Source: Verrucomicrobiota bacterium
GTDB lineage: Bacteria; Verrucomicrobiota; Verrucomicrobiia; Limisphaerales; UBA1319
Length of the DNA: 64,000 nt
Direction of reading: 5' to 3'
Assembly (NCBI GenBank): GCA_022711435.1
Contig: JAKLFB010000008.1
Coordinates: forward strand, 105,167-169,166
The translations under genes and the position numbers were made by a program. Of this stretch, positions 1 through 7,491 are shown piece after piece. The notes beneath the pieces are model-generated. The model was not told where the DNA came from. It was given only the letters and a program-made list of their open reading frames with translations, and did no database searches. Numbering within the stretch: position 1 is the stretch's first letter; each line of letters opens with the position of its first letter.

Positions 1-51
1 CGCGGCCAGCACAGCGGCGATCCGGAACGATAATGGGGTCCAGGTGTTCAT
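1..51 (-). CDS. N-terminal fragment of an unidentified, probably exported protein
   Basis: Only the first 17 codons are inside the window. They read MNTWTPLSFRIAAVLAA, which looks like the start of a signal peptide or membrane anchor. The ATG lies 6 nt beyond the stop of the NrfD-like gene on the same strand, so it is probably the fourth gene of that electron-transfer operon. No clear Shine-Dalgarno is visible and the product cannot be identified. It could be another cytochrome or membrane subunit of the same complex, but that is inference from position only. Confidence 0.4.
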   Translation of the reverse strand, partial: MNTWTPLSFRIAAVLAA

Positions 52-57
52 GGATTG

Positions 58-1290
58 TCAGGGTTGCGATGTTGAGGATGCCAAGCCGGGCTCCGCGCGA
101 AGGCTTCCGTCGAGGATCGGGATGGCCACGTGGAGCATCCACGAGAAAAGCAGCGCGCCGAAGGCCCAGATGCCCATGCAGACGATGGCCTCGTTCCACG
201 TGGGCAGGTACTCGACCACCTGCCCCAGAGGCGACGGCACAAATCCGGGGATGATCAGGCCCATGCCTTTCTCGATCCAGATGCCCACAAAACAGGCGAC
301 GCACGCCACGTTCAGCCATGGGATCCTGCGGCTCAGCGGGGTCACAAGAAGCAGCAGCCCGGCGACATCGAGCGCGATGGCCGTCCAGATCCAGGGGACC
401 AGCCCCCGATGGCCATGCAGGCCGAAATAGAGGTATTGCGCCGCGGCGGCGTGCTGGGTCGGCGAGTAGAACTCGGTGAACAGCTCGCAGCCGAGCAGGA
501 ACATATTGATGATCATGGCCACCGTCATGATCATCCGGAGCGTGAAGATGGGCCGGTCGTCGATGACATAGCGCATCGCCCGGCGGACGATCTGGAAGGT
601 GAGGATCAGCAGGGCCGGCCCCGCCACAAACGCGGAGGCCAGGAATCGCGAGGGCACGAGGGGATGATGCCAGTAGCTGCGGCCCGCCAGGCCGACGTAG
701 AGAAACGCGGTGACCGTGTGGATGCTGACGGCCCAGGCGATCGAGATGAACACAAACGGGATGTAGAACGCCCGGGCGGGCTTTTGCTGGCGATAACGGC
801 AGTAGAGCAGGTAGCCGGCGATGTGAAGGTTCAGCAGCAGGTAGCCGTTGAGCACGATGACATCCCAGGACAGGATCGATCCGGGCCAGTTGAACATGCC
901 GAACGGCGGGATCATGTGATGGAATCGGTCAGGCCGCCCCAGGTCCACCATGACGAAGAGCAGGCACATGACGATCACCGCAATCGCCATGAGCTCGCCG
1001 AACAGCACGACTTCGTGCATGTGCTCTTTCCGGTAGACGTAGGCGGGGATGACGAGCATGACGGCCGCCGCCGCGACGCCGACCAGGAAGGTGAAGTTGG
1101 CGATGTAGGCGCCCCAGCTGACCTGGTTGGTCATGCCGGTGGTCTGGAGGCCATCCACAAACTGGCGCGCCCACGCGTTCAAGCCGATCAGCGAGAGGAC
1201 CGTCAGCGCCCCCATCCATGCGTAGAACGGCCATCCGCCCCGGAACGAGAGGCGCGCCACCCGAGCGACGAATGTGAGGTAATCCCTCAT
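58..1290 (-). CDS. NrfD/DsrP-like integral membrane quinone-interacting subunit
   Basis: A 410-residue polytopic protein with about ten hydrophobic helices. It carries the family signature SIHTVTAFLYVGL and the following WHHPLVPSRFLASAF stretch seen in NrfD/DsrP/ActC membrane subunits, which exchange electrons between the quinone pool and a periplasmic Fe-S/cytochrome partner. The start MRDYLTF at 1290 overlaps the stop of the upstream Fe-S gene as ATGA (1287-1290), so translation is probably coupled. A longer open frame continues upstream but only mirrors the Fe-S gene. Neighbouring Fe-S and tetraheme cytochrome genes support a respiratory complex. The physiological donor and acceptor cannot be told from sequence. 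Confidence 0.85.
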   Translation of the reverse strand: MRDYLTFVARVARLSFRGGWPFYAWMGALTVLSLIGLNAWARQFVDGLQTTGMTNQVSWGAYIANFTFLVGVAAAAVMLVIPAYVYRKEHMHEVVLFGELMAIAVIVMCLLFVMVDLGRPDRFHHMIPPFGMFNWPGSILSWDVIVLNGYLLLNLHIAGYLLYCRYRQQKPARAFYIPFVFISIAWAVSIHTVTAFLYVGLAGRSYWHHPLVPSRFLASAFVAGPALLILTFQIVRRAMRYVIDDRPIFTLRMIMTVAMIINMFLLGCELFTEFYSPTQHAAAAQYLYFGLHGHRGLVPWIWTAIALDVAGLLLLVTPLSRRIPWLNVACVACFVGIWIEKGMGLIIPGFVPSPLGQVVEYLPTWNEAIVCMGIWAFGALLFSWMLHVAIPILDGSLRAEPGLASSTSQP

Positions 1291-2270
1291 CGGTCGAAGA
1301 AATAGTAGAAGCGCGGGGCGGTGCCCACCTCCTCCTTGAGGATGTAGACGCGCTTGTGCTCGAGCACGTATCGGATCTCGCTGCCCGGATCGCGCAGGTT
1401 GCCGAATACGCGCGCGCCCGTCGGGCAGACCTCGAGGCACGCCGGGTATTTGCCCGCCCGGGTGCGGTGGAGGCAGAAGGTGCATTTATCGACCACGCCC
1501 TTGGGCCGGATCCGGTTGCTCAGGTAGCTCTGGTCGGGATTGATGGCATCGGGGGGGATCGCGGGCTTGCGGTAATTGAACCGGCGGGCATCGTAAGGGC
1601 AGGCGGCCATGCAGTAGCGGCAGCCGATGCACCAGTTGTAATCGATGACGACCAGGCCGTCGGGCTCCTGCCAGGTCGCCCGGACGGGGCAGACCTTGGT
1701 GCAGGGCGCCTGCCGGCATTGATGGCATTGGGCCGGCATGTAGTACTTGCCCTCCCGGGGAACGGTCTCCGCATCGTAGTAGACGTTCGAGGTCTCGAGA
1801 TTGATTGCGCCCTGGTTCATCTCGAGGACGCGGATGTAGGCCATCTCGATGTCGTCCTCGTCGTCGCGGGACGGGTTGTTCTCCTGGCGGCAGGCCTCGA
1901 CGCACCGGCGGCAGCCGATGCATCGCGCCAGATTCAGCGCGTAGCCAAACTCGACCCCGTCCAGCGGCCGCGGATCGCGGATCGCGGGGCGGACGCCGTG
2001 CTCGCGCTCGCATTGGGCTTCGAGGGAATCCATGATCCGCCGCAGATCCTCCGGAGTGAGCTGGCGGTAATGCTTCTGGAGCAGATCCGCCAGCGCCACC
2101 TCGCCTTCCTCCAGCGCGAGGAGCGGATGGAGCGCCGCCGCCACGCCCGCTGCGCCGGCCAGGCCGACCGCCGCGCCTTTGAGGAACGACCGCCGCGTCC
2201 AAGGCTCGTAGACCGGCTCGAGCGCCCGCGGGCCTGTCTCGTTTTGCGGATCGTGGTTCATGGCGGTCAT
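1287..2270 (-). CDS. Tat-exported ferredoxin-like 4x[4Fe-4S] electron-transfer subunit
   Basis: 327 residues. The N-terminus has a twin-arginine signal (TRRSFLKG followed by an Ala/Gly-rich helix), so the folded Fe-S protein is probably exported. Cysteine clusters appear in the order CIGCRRCVEAC, CHQCRQAPCTKVCP, CIGCRYCMAACP and CTFCLHRT...CLEVCP, the four-cluster layout of DsrO/HybA/NrfC-type subunits. It sits between a tetraheme cytochrome gene and the NrfD-like gene, with ATGA overlaps on both sides (2267-2270 and 1287-1290). It should relay electrons between the membrane subunit and the cytochrome. The exact complex type (Dsr-like, Nrf-like or other) is unresolved. Confidence 0.88.
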   Translation of the reverse strand: MTAMNHDPQNETGPRALEPVYEPWTRRSFLKGAAVGLAGAAGVAAALHPLLALEEGEVALADLLQKHYRQLTPEDLRRIMDSLEAQCEREHGVRPAIRDPRPLDGVEFGYALNLARCIGCRRCVEACRQENNPSRDDEDDIEMAYIRVLEMNQGAINLETSNVYYDAETVPREGKYYMPAQCHQCRQAPCTKVCPVRATWQEPDGLVVIDYNWCIGCRYCMAACPYDARRFNYRKPAIPPDAINPDQSYLSNRIRPKGVVDKCTFCLHRTRAGKYPACLEVCPTGARVFGNLRDPGSEIRYVLEHKRVYILKEEVGTAPRFYYFFDR

Positions 2271-2953
2271 TCGTGCGGCATTGTCACCGGGCCGGCGCCG
2301 TCGCGCGCGGCCGGCGGATGAGCGGCCCGGGGCGGGTATTTTGGAGGAGGCAGCGGCTTCATCGGCTGAAATTGGGGGCGGTGCGGATCATGGCATTGAA
2401 TGCACCGCAGCTTCGTGCGGGCGCCCATGAGCGGATTCCAATAGCCGTTCTGGCGGCCATGGGCGCCGGCTTCCCAATCCCGATAGATCGTCCCGTGACA
2501 CTTCCCGCAGAGCAGGACCACGTCCGATTGCGAGATGGCTGTCCCGTCGTAATCCACGAACGCATTGCGATCGGAGGGATGATGGCAGTTGAGACAGAAC
2601 CGATTGTTGCCATGCTCGAGCCGGATGTTCTGGTGCTCGTTGAGGGGCCGGTCGTAATGCCAGCGCGCCGGAATCAGCTTGTGGCACTCCATGCAGTTAT
2701 ACGTCCAGCCGTTCCGCACCAGATCCAATCCGACTGTCTGCCGCGGCGGCGTTTTGTCCAAATGCGTGTCGGCGGGCAGGCCGGTTGCGGGCTGCTGGGC
2801 GGGCGGGCGCGCCACGACAGGCAGGTTGGTGAAAAGGGCGATCGAGGGCGCGGGAGGCTCGGCCGCGGAGCTGGCCCAGGGGGCTGCAAACTGCACAGAT
2901 AAAAAGGCAACGGCGGCAGCCGCTCCAGCTATTGTTTTGCCATCCAGTCGCAT
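2267..2953 (-). CDS. Secreted tetraheme c-type cytochrome
   Basis: 228 residues from the preferred ATG at 2953, which gives a good signal peptide (MRLDGKTIAGAAAAVAFLSV, cleavage near ASSA). An in-frame start at 3064 would add 37 residues that spoil the signal and run to the edge of repeat copy A. Four CXXCH haem sites are visible: CMECH (about 87), CLNCH (120), CGKCH (149) and CIQCH (184). Extra His residues between them could serve as distal ligands. The C-terminal tail is proline-rich. It is the first gene of the cytochrome/Fe-S/NrfD operon and overlaps the next gene by ATGA. Likely periplasmic electron carrier; partner unknown. Confidence 0.85.
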   Translation of the reverse strand: MRLDGKTIAGAAAAVAFLSVQFAAPWASSAAEPPAPSIALFTNLPVVARPPAQQPATGLPADTHLDKTPPRQTVGLDLVRNGWTYNCMECHKLIPARWHYDRPLNEHQNIRLEHGNNRFCLNCHHPSDRNAFVDYDGTAISQSDVVLLCGKCHGTIYRDWEAGAHGRQNGYWNPLMGARTKLRCIQCHDPHRPQFQPMKPLPPPKYPPRAAHPPAARDGAGPVTMPHE

Positions 2954-3049
2954 TCCGGCGCGTAACGATGCCCGCTGATCGGTTTTCGGCAGGATGATAT
3001 ACGAAACGCCGCCGGCCAGGCAAACGAATCCGTAGCCGTGGATTTGATC

Positions 3050-3327
3050 TAAGGGTCTGTGCAAAAATTAATTCCGATTTTGCTGGAGGGGATTGGGCGG
3101 GCTGGCAAGGCGCGACGAGCGAGCATACCCGCGCGGTCTGTGATCGAGGAGCAACAAAGCCAGCGCGCCCAAGGCCCCCAGCCCGCAGGGGCGGGGCGGC
3201 GCCGGGCCATCTGCTTCGTGGCTCGGTCGGTCGAGTATCGCAGGGGATACACTCCCTCCCTTGCGCCTCGCATCGGGCCCGGCGGCGCTCCCGCCAAAAT
3301 CGGAAGTAATTTTTGCACAGACCCTAA
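3050..3327 (+). repeat. Dispersed MITE-like element, copy A
   Basis: The element core is 3053-3324 (272 bp), bounded by TAA on both sides (3050-3052 and 3325-3327), as expected for a 3-bp target duplication. The ends are inverted copies of GGGTCTGTGCAAAAATTA, extending to about 30 bp with one mismatch. The interior carries a quasi-palindrome of about 25 nt per arm (roughly 3082-3106 and 3172-3195). Three further copies lie in this window. It sits directly upstream of the cytochrome/Fe-S/NrfD operon. Open frames run through it on both strands but look like by-products of high GC; no transposase is encoded. Confidence 0.88.
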
Positions 3328-3443
3328 GTCAAAGGTCGTGGAGGACGGGCCCCCGGGATAACGGAACTGCCTGGCTCAGGCAGCCGTGTGGAGTTGCAGG
3401 TTGGGGCTCTCGATCGCTGCAAAGCCGGTCTCCATGATGCCCG

Positions 3444-4835
3444 TCACGGGTAGAACTCCCGGGCGTGCTGCTCGACCAAGGCCCGCAACCGAGCCGCCAC
3501 GCCGGGGTGATCCGAGATCGCGTTGCGCCTCTCCAGAGGATCCGCGCCGAGGTCGAACAGGGACCATTCGATCGATTCGGTTCGATATTTCCCTGCCGCG
3601 CCGTCCCGGCCAGGCTCGACCAGCGTGCGGTAGGAATGGGGCCGGTGCAGCTTCCAGCGCCCGTCTCCGCTGATCACGCCCTCGAATTGATTGCCGGTCC
3701 CGAAGAAATAGCCTGCATGAGGGTTTTCCGCGCCCTCGCGCCCGATGATCAGATCCCAGACGTTGCGGCCGTCGATGGGGTTCTTCGGAAGCGGCGCGCC
3801 AGCCAGGTGAGCGAACGTGGGCAGGATATCGATCGAGCCAAACGCGCGCTGGGAGCGTGAGCCCGCAGGGATCTTCCCGGGATACTTCGCGATGCAGGCG
3901 CTGCGGATGCCGCCATCGAAGCCGGTTCCTTTGGCCTCGCGGAACGGCGTCTTGCCGGCGTGGTTCCCATAGGAGATCCACGGGCCGTTGTCCGACGTGA
4001 AGAGGATCACGGTCTGCTCTTCGACGCCGGCCGCACGCACGGCCGCCATCACCTGCCCCACAGACCAGTCCAGCTCCATCATCACGTCGCCGTAAAGGCC
4101 CGCCCCGGATTTCCCGCGGAATTTCTCGCTGCAGAAGAGCGGCACGTGCGGCATCGAATGCGGCAGGTAAAGAAAGAACGGGCGGTCCTTGTTACGCTGG
4201 ATGAAGCTCACGGCGCGCTCGGTGTACCAGGTCGTCAGCATGGGCTGATGCTCCTTGGTCACCCGCTCGATGGTGATCCGGCCGTTGTCCCAGAACTGCA
4301 GAGGCCATTGGCTCCAGTGTTTGGGATTCTCGGGATGAAACTCCCACATGTCGTTCGAGTACATGAGGCCGGCCGACTCATCGAAGCCGCGGGCGGGCGG
4401 CCGGGTATCGGGCTGGTCGCCGAGGTGCCATTTGCCGAACACGGCCGTGGCATAGCCTCGGGGGCGGAGGACCTCTCCCAGGGTGGCGAACGCGGGATTC
4501 AACCCGCGGGCACGAGGCCCGAGGGCGCCAAAGACTTTCGTTCGGCCCGGGTAGCAACCGGTCATCAGTGCCCCCCGCGATGCCGAGCAAACCGCCTGCG
4601 GCACGTAGAAATGGTCGTAACAACAACCTTCGCTCGCCAGGCGATCGACGTTGGGCGTCGGGTAGGGCGTGGGCGCGAATGGCCGGAAATCACCCCACCC
4701 AGAATCGTCCAGGAAGATCAGGATCAGATTGGGAGGCCGGTCGGCCGCCGGCGCGCAGGCGGGCCGAGCGAGCGCAACAAGGCCCGCCACCCACAGCACG
4801 CACCCCAATGCGAGATGCACTCTTCGATGGTTCAT
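3444..4835 (-). CDS. Secreted sulfatase (arylsulfatase family, Cys-type)
   Basis: 463 residues with an N-terminal signal peptide (through about residue 30). The core opens with NLILIFLDDSGWGD (metal-binding Asp pair near 43-44). The sulfatase signature CSASRGALMTGCYPGR has the modifiable Cys at 83, which would be converted to formylglycine by an FGE or anaerobic maturase. TSDNGPW and GKWHLGD are also family motifs. It should hydrolyse sulfate esters, probably on algal or host glycans, in the periplasm or outside. It is the last gene of a run with the GH101/129-like gene (19-nt gap), suggesting joint attack on a sulfated glycan. Substrate unknown. Confidence 0.93.
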   Translation of the reverse strand: MNHRRVHLALGCVLWVAGLVALARPACAPAADRPPNLILIFLDDSGWGDFRPFAPTPYPTPNVDRLASEGCCYDHFYVPQAVCSASRGALMTGCYPGRTKVFGALGPRARGLNPAFATLGEVLRPRGYATAVFGKWHLGDQPDTRPPARGFDESAGLMYSNDMWEFHPENPKHWSQWPLQFWDNGRITIERVTKEHQPMLTTWYTERAVSFIQRNKDRPFFLYLPHSMPHVPLFCSEKFRGKSGAGLYGDVMMELDWSVGQVMAAVRAAGVEEQTVILFTSDNGPWISYGNHAGKTPFREAKGTGFDGGIRSACIAKYPGKIPAGSRSQRAFGSIDILPTFAHLAGAPLPKNPIDGRNVWDLIIGREGAENPHAGYFFGTGNQFEGVISGDGRWKLHRPHSYRTLVEPGRDGAAGKYRTESIEWSLFDLGADPLERRNAISDHPGVAARLRALVEQHAREFYP

Positions 4836-4854
4836 GCGATTGTCCCTGAGTTGG

Positions 4855-6759
4855 CTACGGGATGCCCGCGGCGTGGCGGCTGAGCGGCGCCAAGGATGCG
4901 CCGTTGTCCATGAGGAAGGGATCGGGGCCGAAATTGACGGTGACGGTGATGCCGTTGGCGAAGGCAGTCCGCTGGACGCGGCGGTCGGCCGTGAGGAATT
5001 GGTGATCGGTCATCTCCGCGTATCCGGCGGCGCGGGCGATGGGCGCCGAGGCGCGGTAGCTCCGGGCGAACCGTTCGCGCTGCTGCTCCCATGCGGGCCG
5101 GGTGAACATGAACATCGGCGGCGTGCCGTAGAGGGCGTTGAAGAGGTCGCGCCGATCCCAGAGGGCGGGCAGCTTGTTGTTGTAATCGCCCCAGTACCAG
5201 TGGGCGACGACGCAGTCGTGATAGACCAGCTCCCAGAGCGGGAGCCGGTAGGCGTGGCCGACCTGGAATCGGGCGACGCGCTCGGGCACCTCGTCGACGA
5301 TCTGCTGCATGTTGCGCCCGGCGTCCGGCACGCGATACGGGCCGAGGCTGAGCATGCCTTCGAAAAAATGAACGAAGGGAACGGCGGCGTCGTGGCCGGT
5401 CTCGCTGCCGGTGACCAGGCGCATGTCCTGCGAGACGTATCGGAGCAGCTCCATCTTCCAATGGCGGCTTTCGGATCGGGTCTGCGAATGGTCGGGATCG
5501 TAGCACTCGCGCCAGGGGGAAGCGGTGGTGGTGTCGATGAAGCGGGCCAGGTAGGGGTGCGTCTCGAGCTCGAGCGGGATTCGGCGGGCGGCATACTCGA
5601 GGGCCTGGCGGTCGCAGAGGACGCCGCACGGGATCATGGCGCCGTCGCGGGCGCGGACCTGCCAGCCGCGGATCCAGTCGCTACCGGCGCCGCGCATGAG
5701 GTCGTCGGGCCAGGCCGGGGTTGTCCAATCGGGGTGGACGGATCTGAGCCGGGGGAACTGGGCGGGATCCATCACGTCCTGATAGATATCGTAGCGGCTG
5801 GTAAGGACGCTCAGGCGGTTGAGGGCGGCGAGGTTCTCGGGCGTCTGGCGGTTGCTCCAGAGGATGCGGTCGATGCCGGCGTCCTGCATCTCGCGGGCGA
5901 TGCCGACGGCATCGCGGTCCCAGCACCAGACGTTGACGGCCCCGACGAGGCGGTCGACGTTGGGATTCTGGCGGCGTTTCTCGTCGAGAGTCTTGAGCAG
6001 GCCGATCTGGCGGGCGTATTGGCGGTATCGCTTGGCGAAGGCGACGTGGCCTCCCCGATCAAACAGGACATAGCGGAGCCGGCGGCTGTAACCGGCCTTG
6101 CCATGCACGGAATCCCACTCGGGCGCGATGACCAGGCGGCCATCGAGACGCGCGATGCGGATGGCGGCGTCATCGGGAGATTCGAGGATGGCGAGCATGC
6201 CGCGGGAGCCGTCGGCAACCCCCCAAAACGCCATGCAGATCCCGTGGCCACCGTAGGCGATCAGGCGCATGGGATTCACAGCCGGATCGTCGACCGGGTA
6301 GCCAATGCCTTCGTTGAGGGGGACCACCAGCCAGGCGCCGGGGCTTGACGTGAACGGATGCGGCCAGGCCAGCGGCCGCGCCATGGTCGCCGGCGGGCGG
6401 ATCTCGATCGTGAATTCCGGGCAGCCAGGCTCGATGCGCAGGATGGCCGAAAACTCGACGCCGGCCTGGACCAGGTCGAACTCGAGCGTCTGGCCGTTGG
6501 CGCGGGCTCGGGCGACGCGGGTGTTGGCCGCGGCCGGTTTTTGGGACCACGTGTGGCCGTCGCGGTGGTCGCGGACGTCGATGGCCCCATCGGCGCCCCG
6601 GAGGGTGACGGTGAGGTTGGACGATGCCAGAGTCCATTGCGCAGCCGGTTCGGCGGCCGCGCCGAAAGCGTCGATGCCGAGGACCAGAGCCAGACCGAGG
6701 AGCCAATGCCCGGCAAGACGGCGCGGCTCGCGCCAAATGCGATAGATGGGCGGGATCAT
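4855..6759 (-). CDS. Putative secreted glycoside hydrolase, GH101/GH129-like
   Basis: 634 residues with a short N-terminal membrane/signal segment (HWLLGLALVLGIDAFGAAAE). An N-terminal beta-rich region (about 40-240) is followed by a TIM-barrel-like region with RFIDTTTASPWRECYDP near residue 400 and TGSETGHDAAVPF near 450. These look like the Asp nucleophile and Glu acid/base of GH101/GH129-related clan proteins. The C-terminus is beta-rich again. The family call rests on overall layout and these two motifs only, so substrate is not claimed. Its neighbours are tmk (24 nt upstream) and the sulfatase (19 nt downstream). Confidence 0.6.
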   Translation of the reverse strand: MIPPIYRIWREPRRLAGHWLLGLALVLGIDAFGAAAEPAAQWTLASSNLTVTLRGADGAIDVRDHRDGHTWSQKPAAANTRVARARANGQTLEFDLVQAGVEFSAILRIEPGCPEFTIEIRPPATMARPLAWPHPFTSSPGAWLVVPLNEGIGYPVDDPAVNPMRLIAYGGHGICMAFWGVADGSRGMLAILESPDDAAIRIARLDGRLVIAPEWDSVHGKAGYSRRLRYVLFDRGGHVAFAKRYRQYARQIGLLKTLDEKRRQNPNVDRLVGAVNVWCWDRDAVGIAREMQDAGIDRILWSNRQTPENLAALNRLSVLTSRYDIYQDVMDPAQFPRLRSVHPDWTTPAWPDDLMRGAGSDWIRGWQVRARDGAMIPCGVLCDRQALEYAARRIPLELETHPYLARFIDTTTASPWRECYDPDHSQTRSESRHWKMELLRYVSQDMRLVTGSETGHDAAVPFVHFFEGMLSLGPYRVPDAGRNMQQIVDEVPERVARFQVGHAYRLPLWELVYHDCVVAHWYWGDYNNKLPALWDRRDLFNALYGTPPMFMFTRPAWEQQRERFARSYRASAPIARAAGYAEMTDHQFLTADRRVQRTAFANGITVTVNFGPDPFLMDNGASLAPLSRHAAGIP

Positions 6760-6783
6760 ATCGGGAGCGTATCGTGGTGGCGG

Positions 6784-7491
6784 TTACCGGTTGAGGAGTG
6801 GCTGTACTTCGTTCCAAATCGCTGCCTCCACAAGGGAGACATCCGCGGCAGCATCGATGAGCCGGACGCGGCCGGGCTCGCAGGCGGCGAGCGCGCGATA
6901 GCCGCGCTCGACGCGCTCGAAGAAGGCGGCGTCGGCCTCCTCCATCCGGTCGCGAACGGGGGCGGCGATCTGGCGGCGCTGCTGCAGGCGCTGGCGGCTC
7001 AGGGCCGGCGGGATCATGAGGAGAAACGTGCGGGCGGGCCGGGTGGATCCCACGGCGATGTCGATGACCGTCTGGACGTGCGCCGGGTCGAGCAGTCGGC
7101 CGAAACCCTGGTAGACCGTTGTGGAGTCGAAGAACCGATCGGAGAGGACCCAGTGGCCGGCGTCGAGGGCGGGCCGGATGATCTCGCGGACGAGCTGGGC
7201 GCGGCTGGCGTTGATGAGGAGGAGCTCGGCTTCGGGGGTCATCGCCCGATTGTCCTGGCTGTGCTGGAGGGTGTGGCGGATCTCCTCGCCGATGAGCGTC
7301 CCGCCCGGCTCGCGCACGCTGACGACCGTCAGGCCGAGCGCCCGAAGGTGATCCGCCAGGAGCTGGACCTGGGTGGTCTTGCCGCTGCCCTCCGGCCCTT
7401 CGAACGTGACGAATCGGGCGGATCCAGCGGCCGGCTGGCTAAGGGGTGCGCTGGAGCCGCTCCTCGAGGATGGCCTGGGCATGGCGGGCAT
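6784..7491 (-). CDS. tmk: Thymidylate kinase
   Basis: 235 residues. It phosphorylates dTMP to dTDP for DNA synthesis. The P-loop GPEGSGKTT lies at 32-40, followed by VSVREPGGT (the DR/E-P-G-G motif) and SDRFFDSTTVYQG (DRY/DRF motif). The LID region around QQRRQIAAPVRDRMEEAD follows. The N-terminus is about 20 residues longer than usual and the first 53 nt overlap the end of the FAD oxidoreductase gene. The native fold begins at RFVTFEGPEGS, so a later non-ATG start is possible, though no better ATG exists. This essential gene sits inside a run of secreted glycan enzymes. Confidence 0.93.
   Translation of the reverse strand: MPAMPRPSSRSGSSAPLSQPAAGSARFVTFEGPEGSGKTTQVQLLADHLRALGLTVVSVREPGGTLIGEEIRHTLQHSQDNRAMTPEAELLLINASRAQLVREIIRPALDAGHWVLSDRFFDSTTVYQGFGRLLDPAHVQTVIDIAVGSTRPARTFLLMIPPALSRQRLQQRRQIAAPVRDRMEEADAAFFERVERGYRALAACEPGRVRLIDAAADVSLVEAAIWNEVQPLLNR

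Noticed and set aside
3059..3361. ORFs of 83-100 codons (MQKLIPILLEGIG...) on both strands of the repeat
   Set aside because: They exist in both orientations of a GC-rich inverted-repeat element, start at a GTG inside the terminal repeat, and run into unrelated flanks. No codon or family evidence for a protein.
3366..3384. Short TGCCTG/CAGGCA hairpin downstream of the sulfatase gene
   Set aside because: Stem of only 6 bp with a 3-nt loop and no T-run; too weak to call a terminator.
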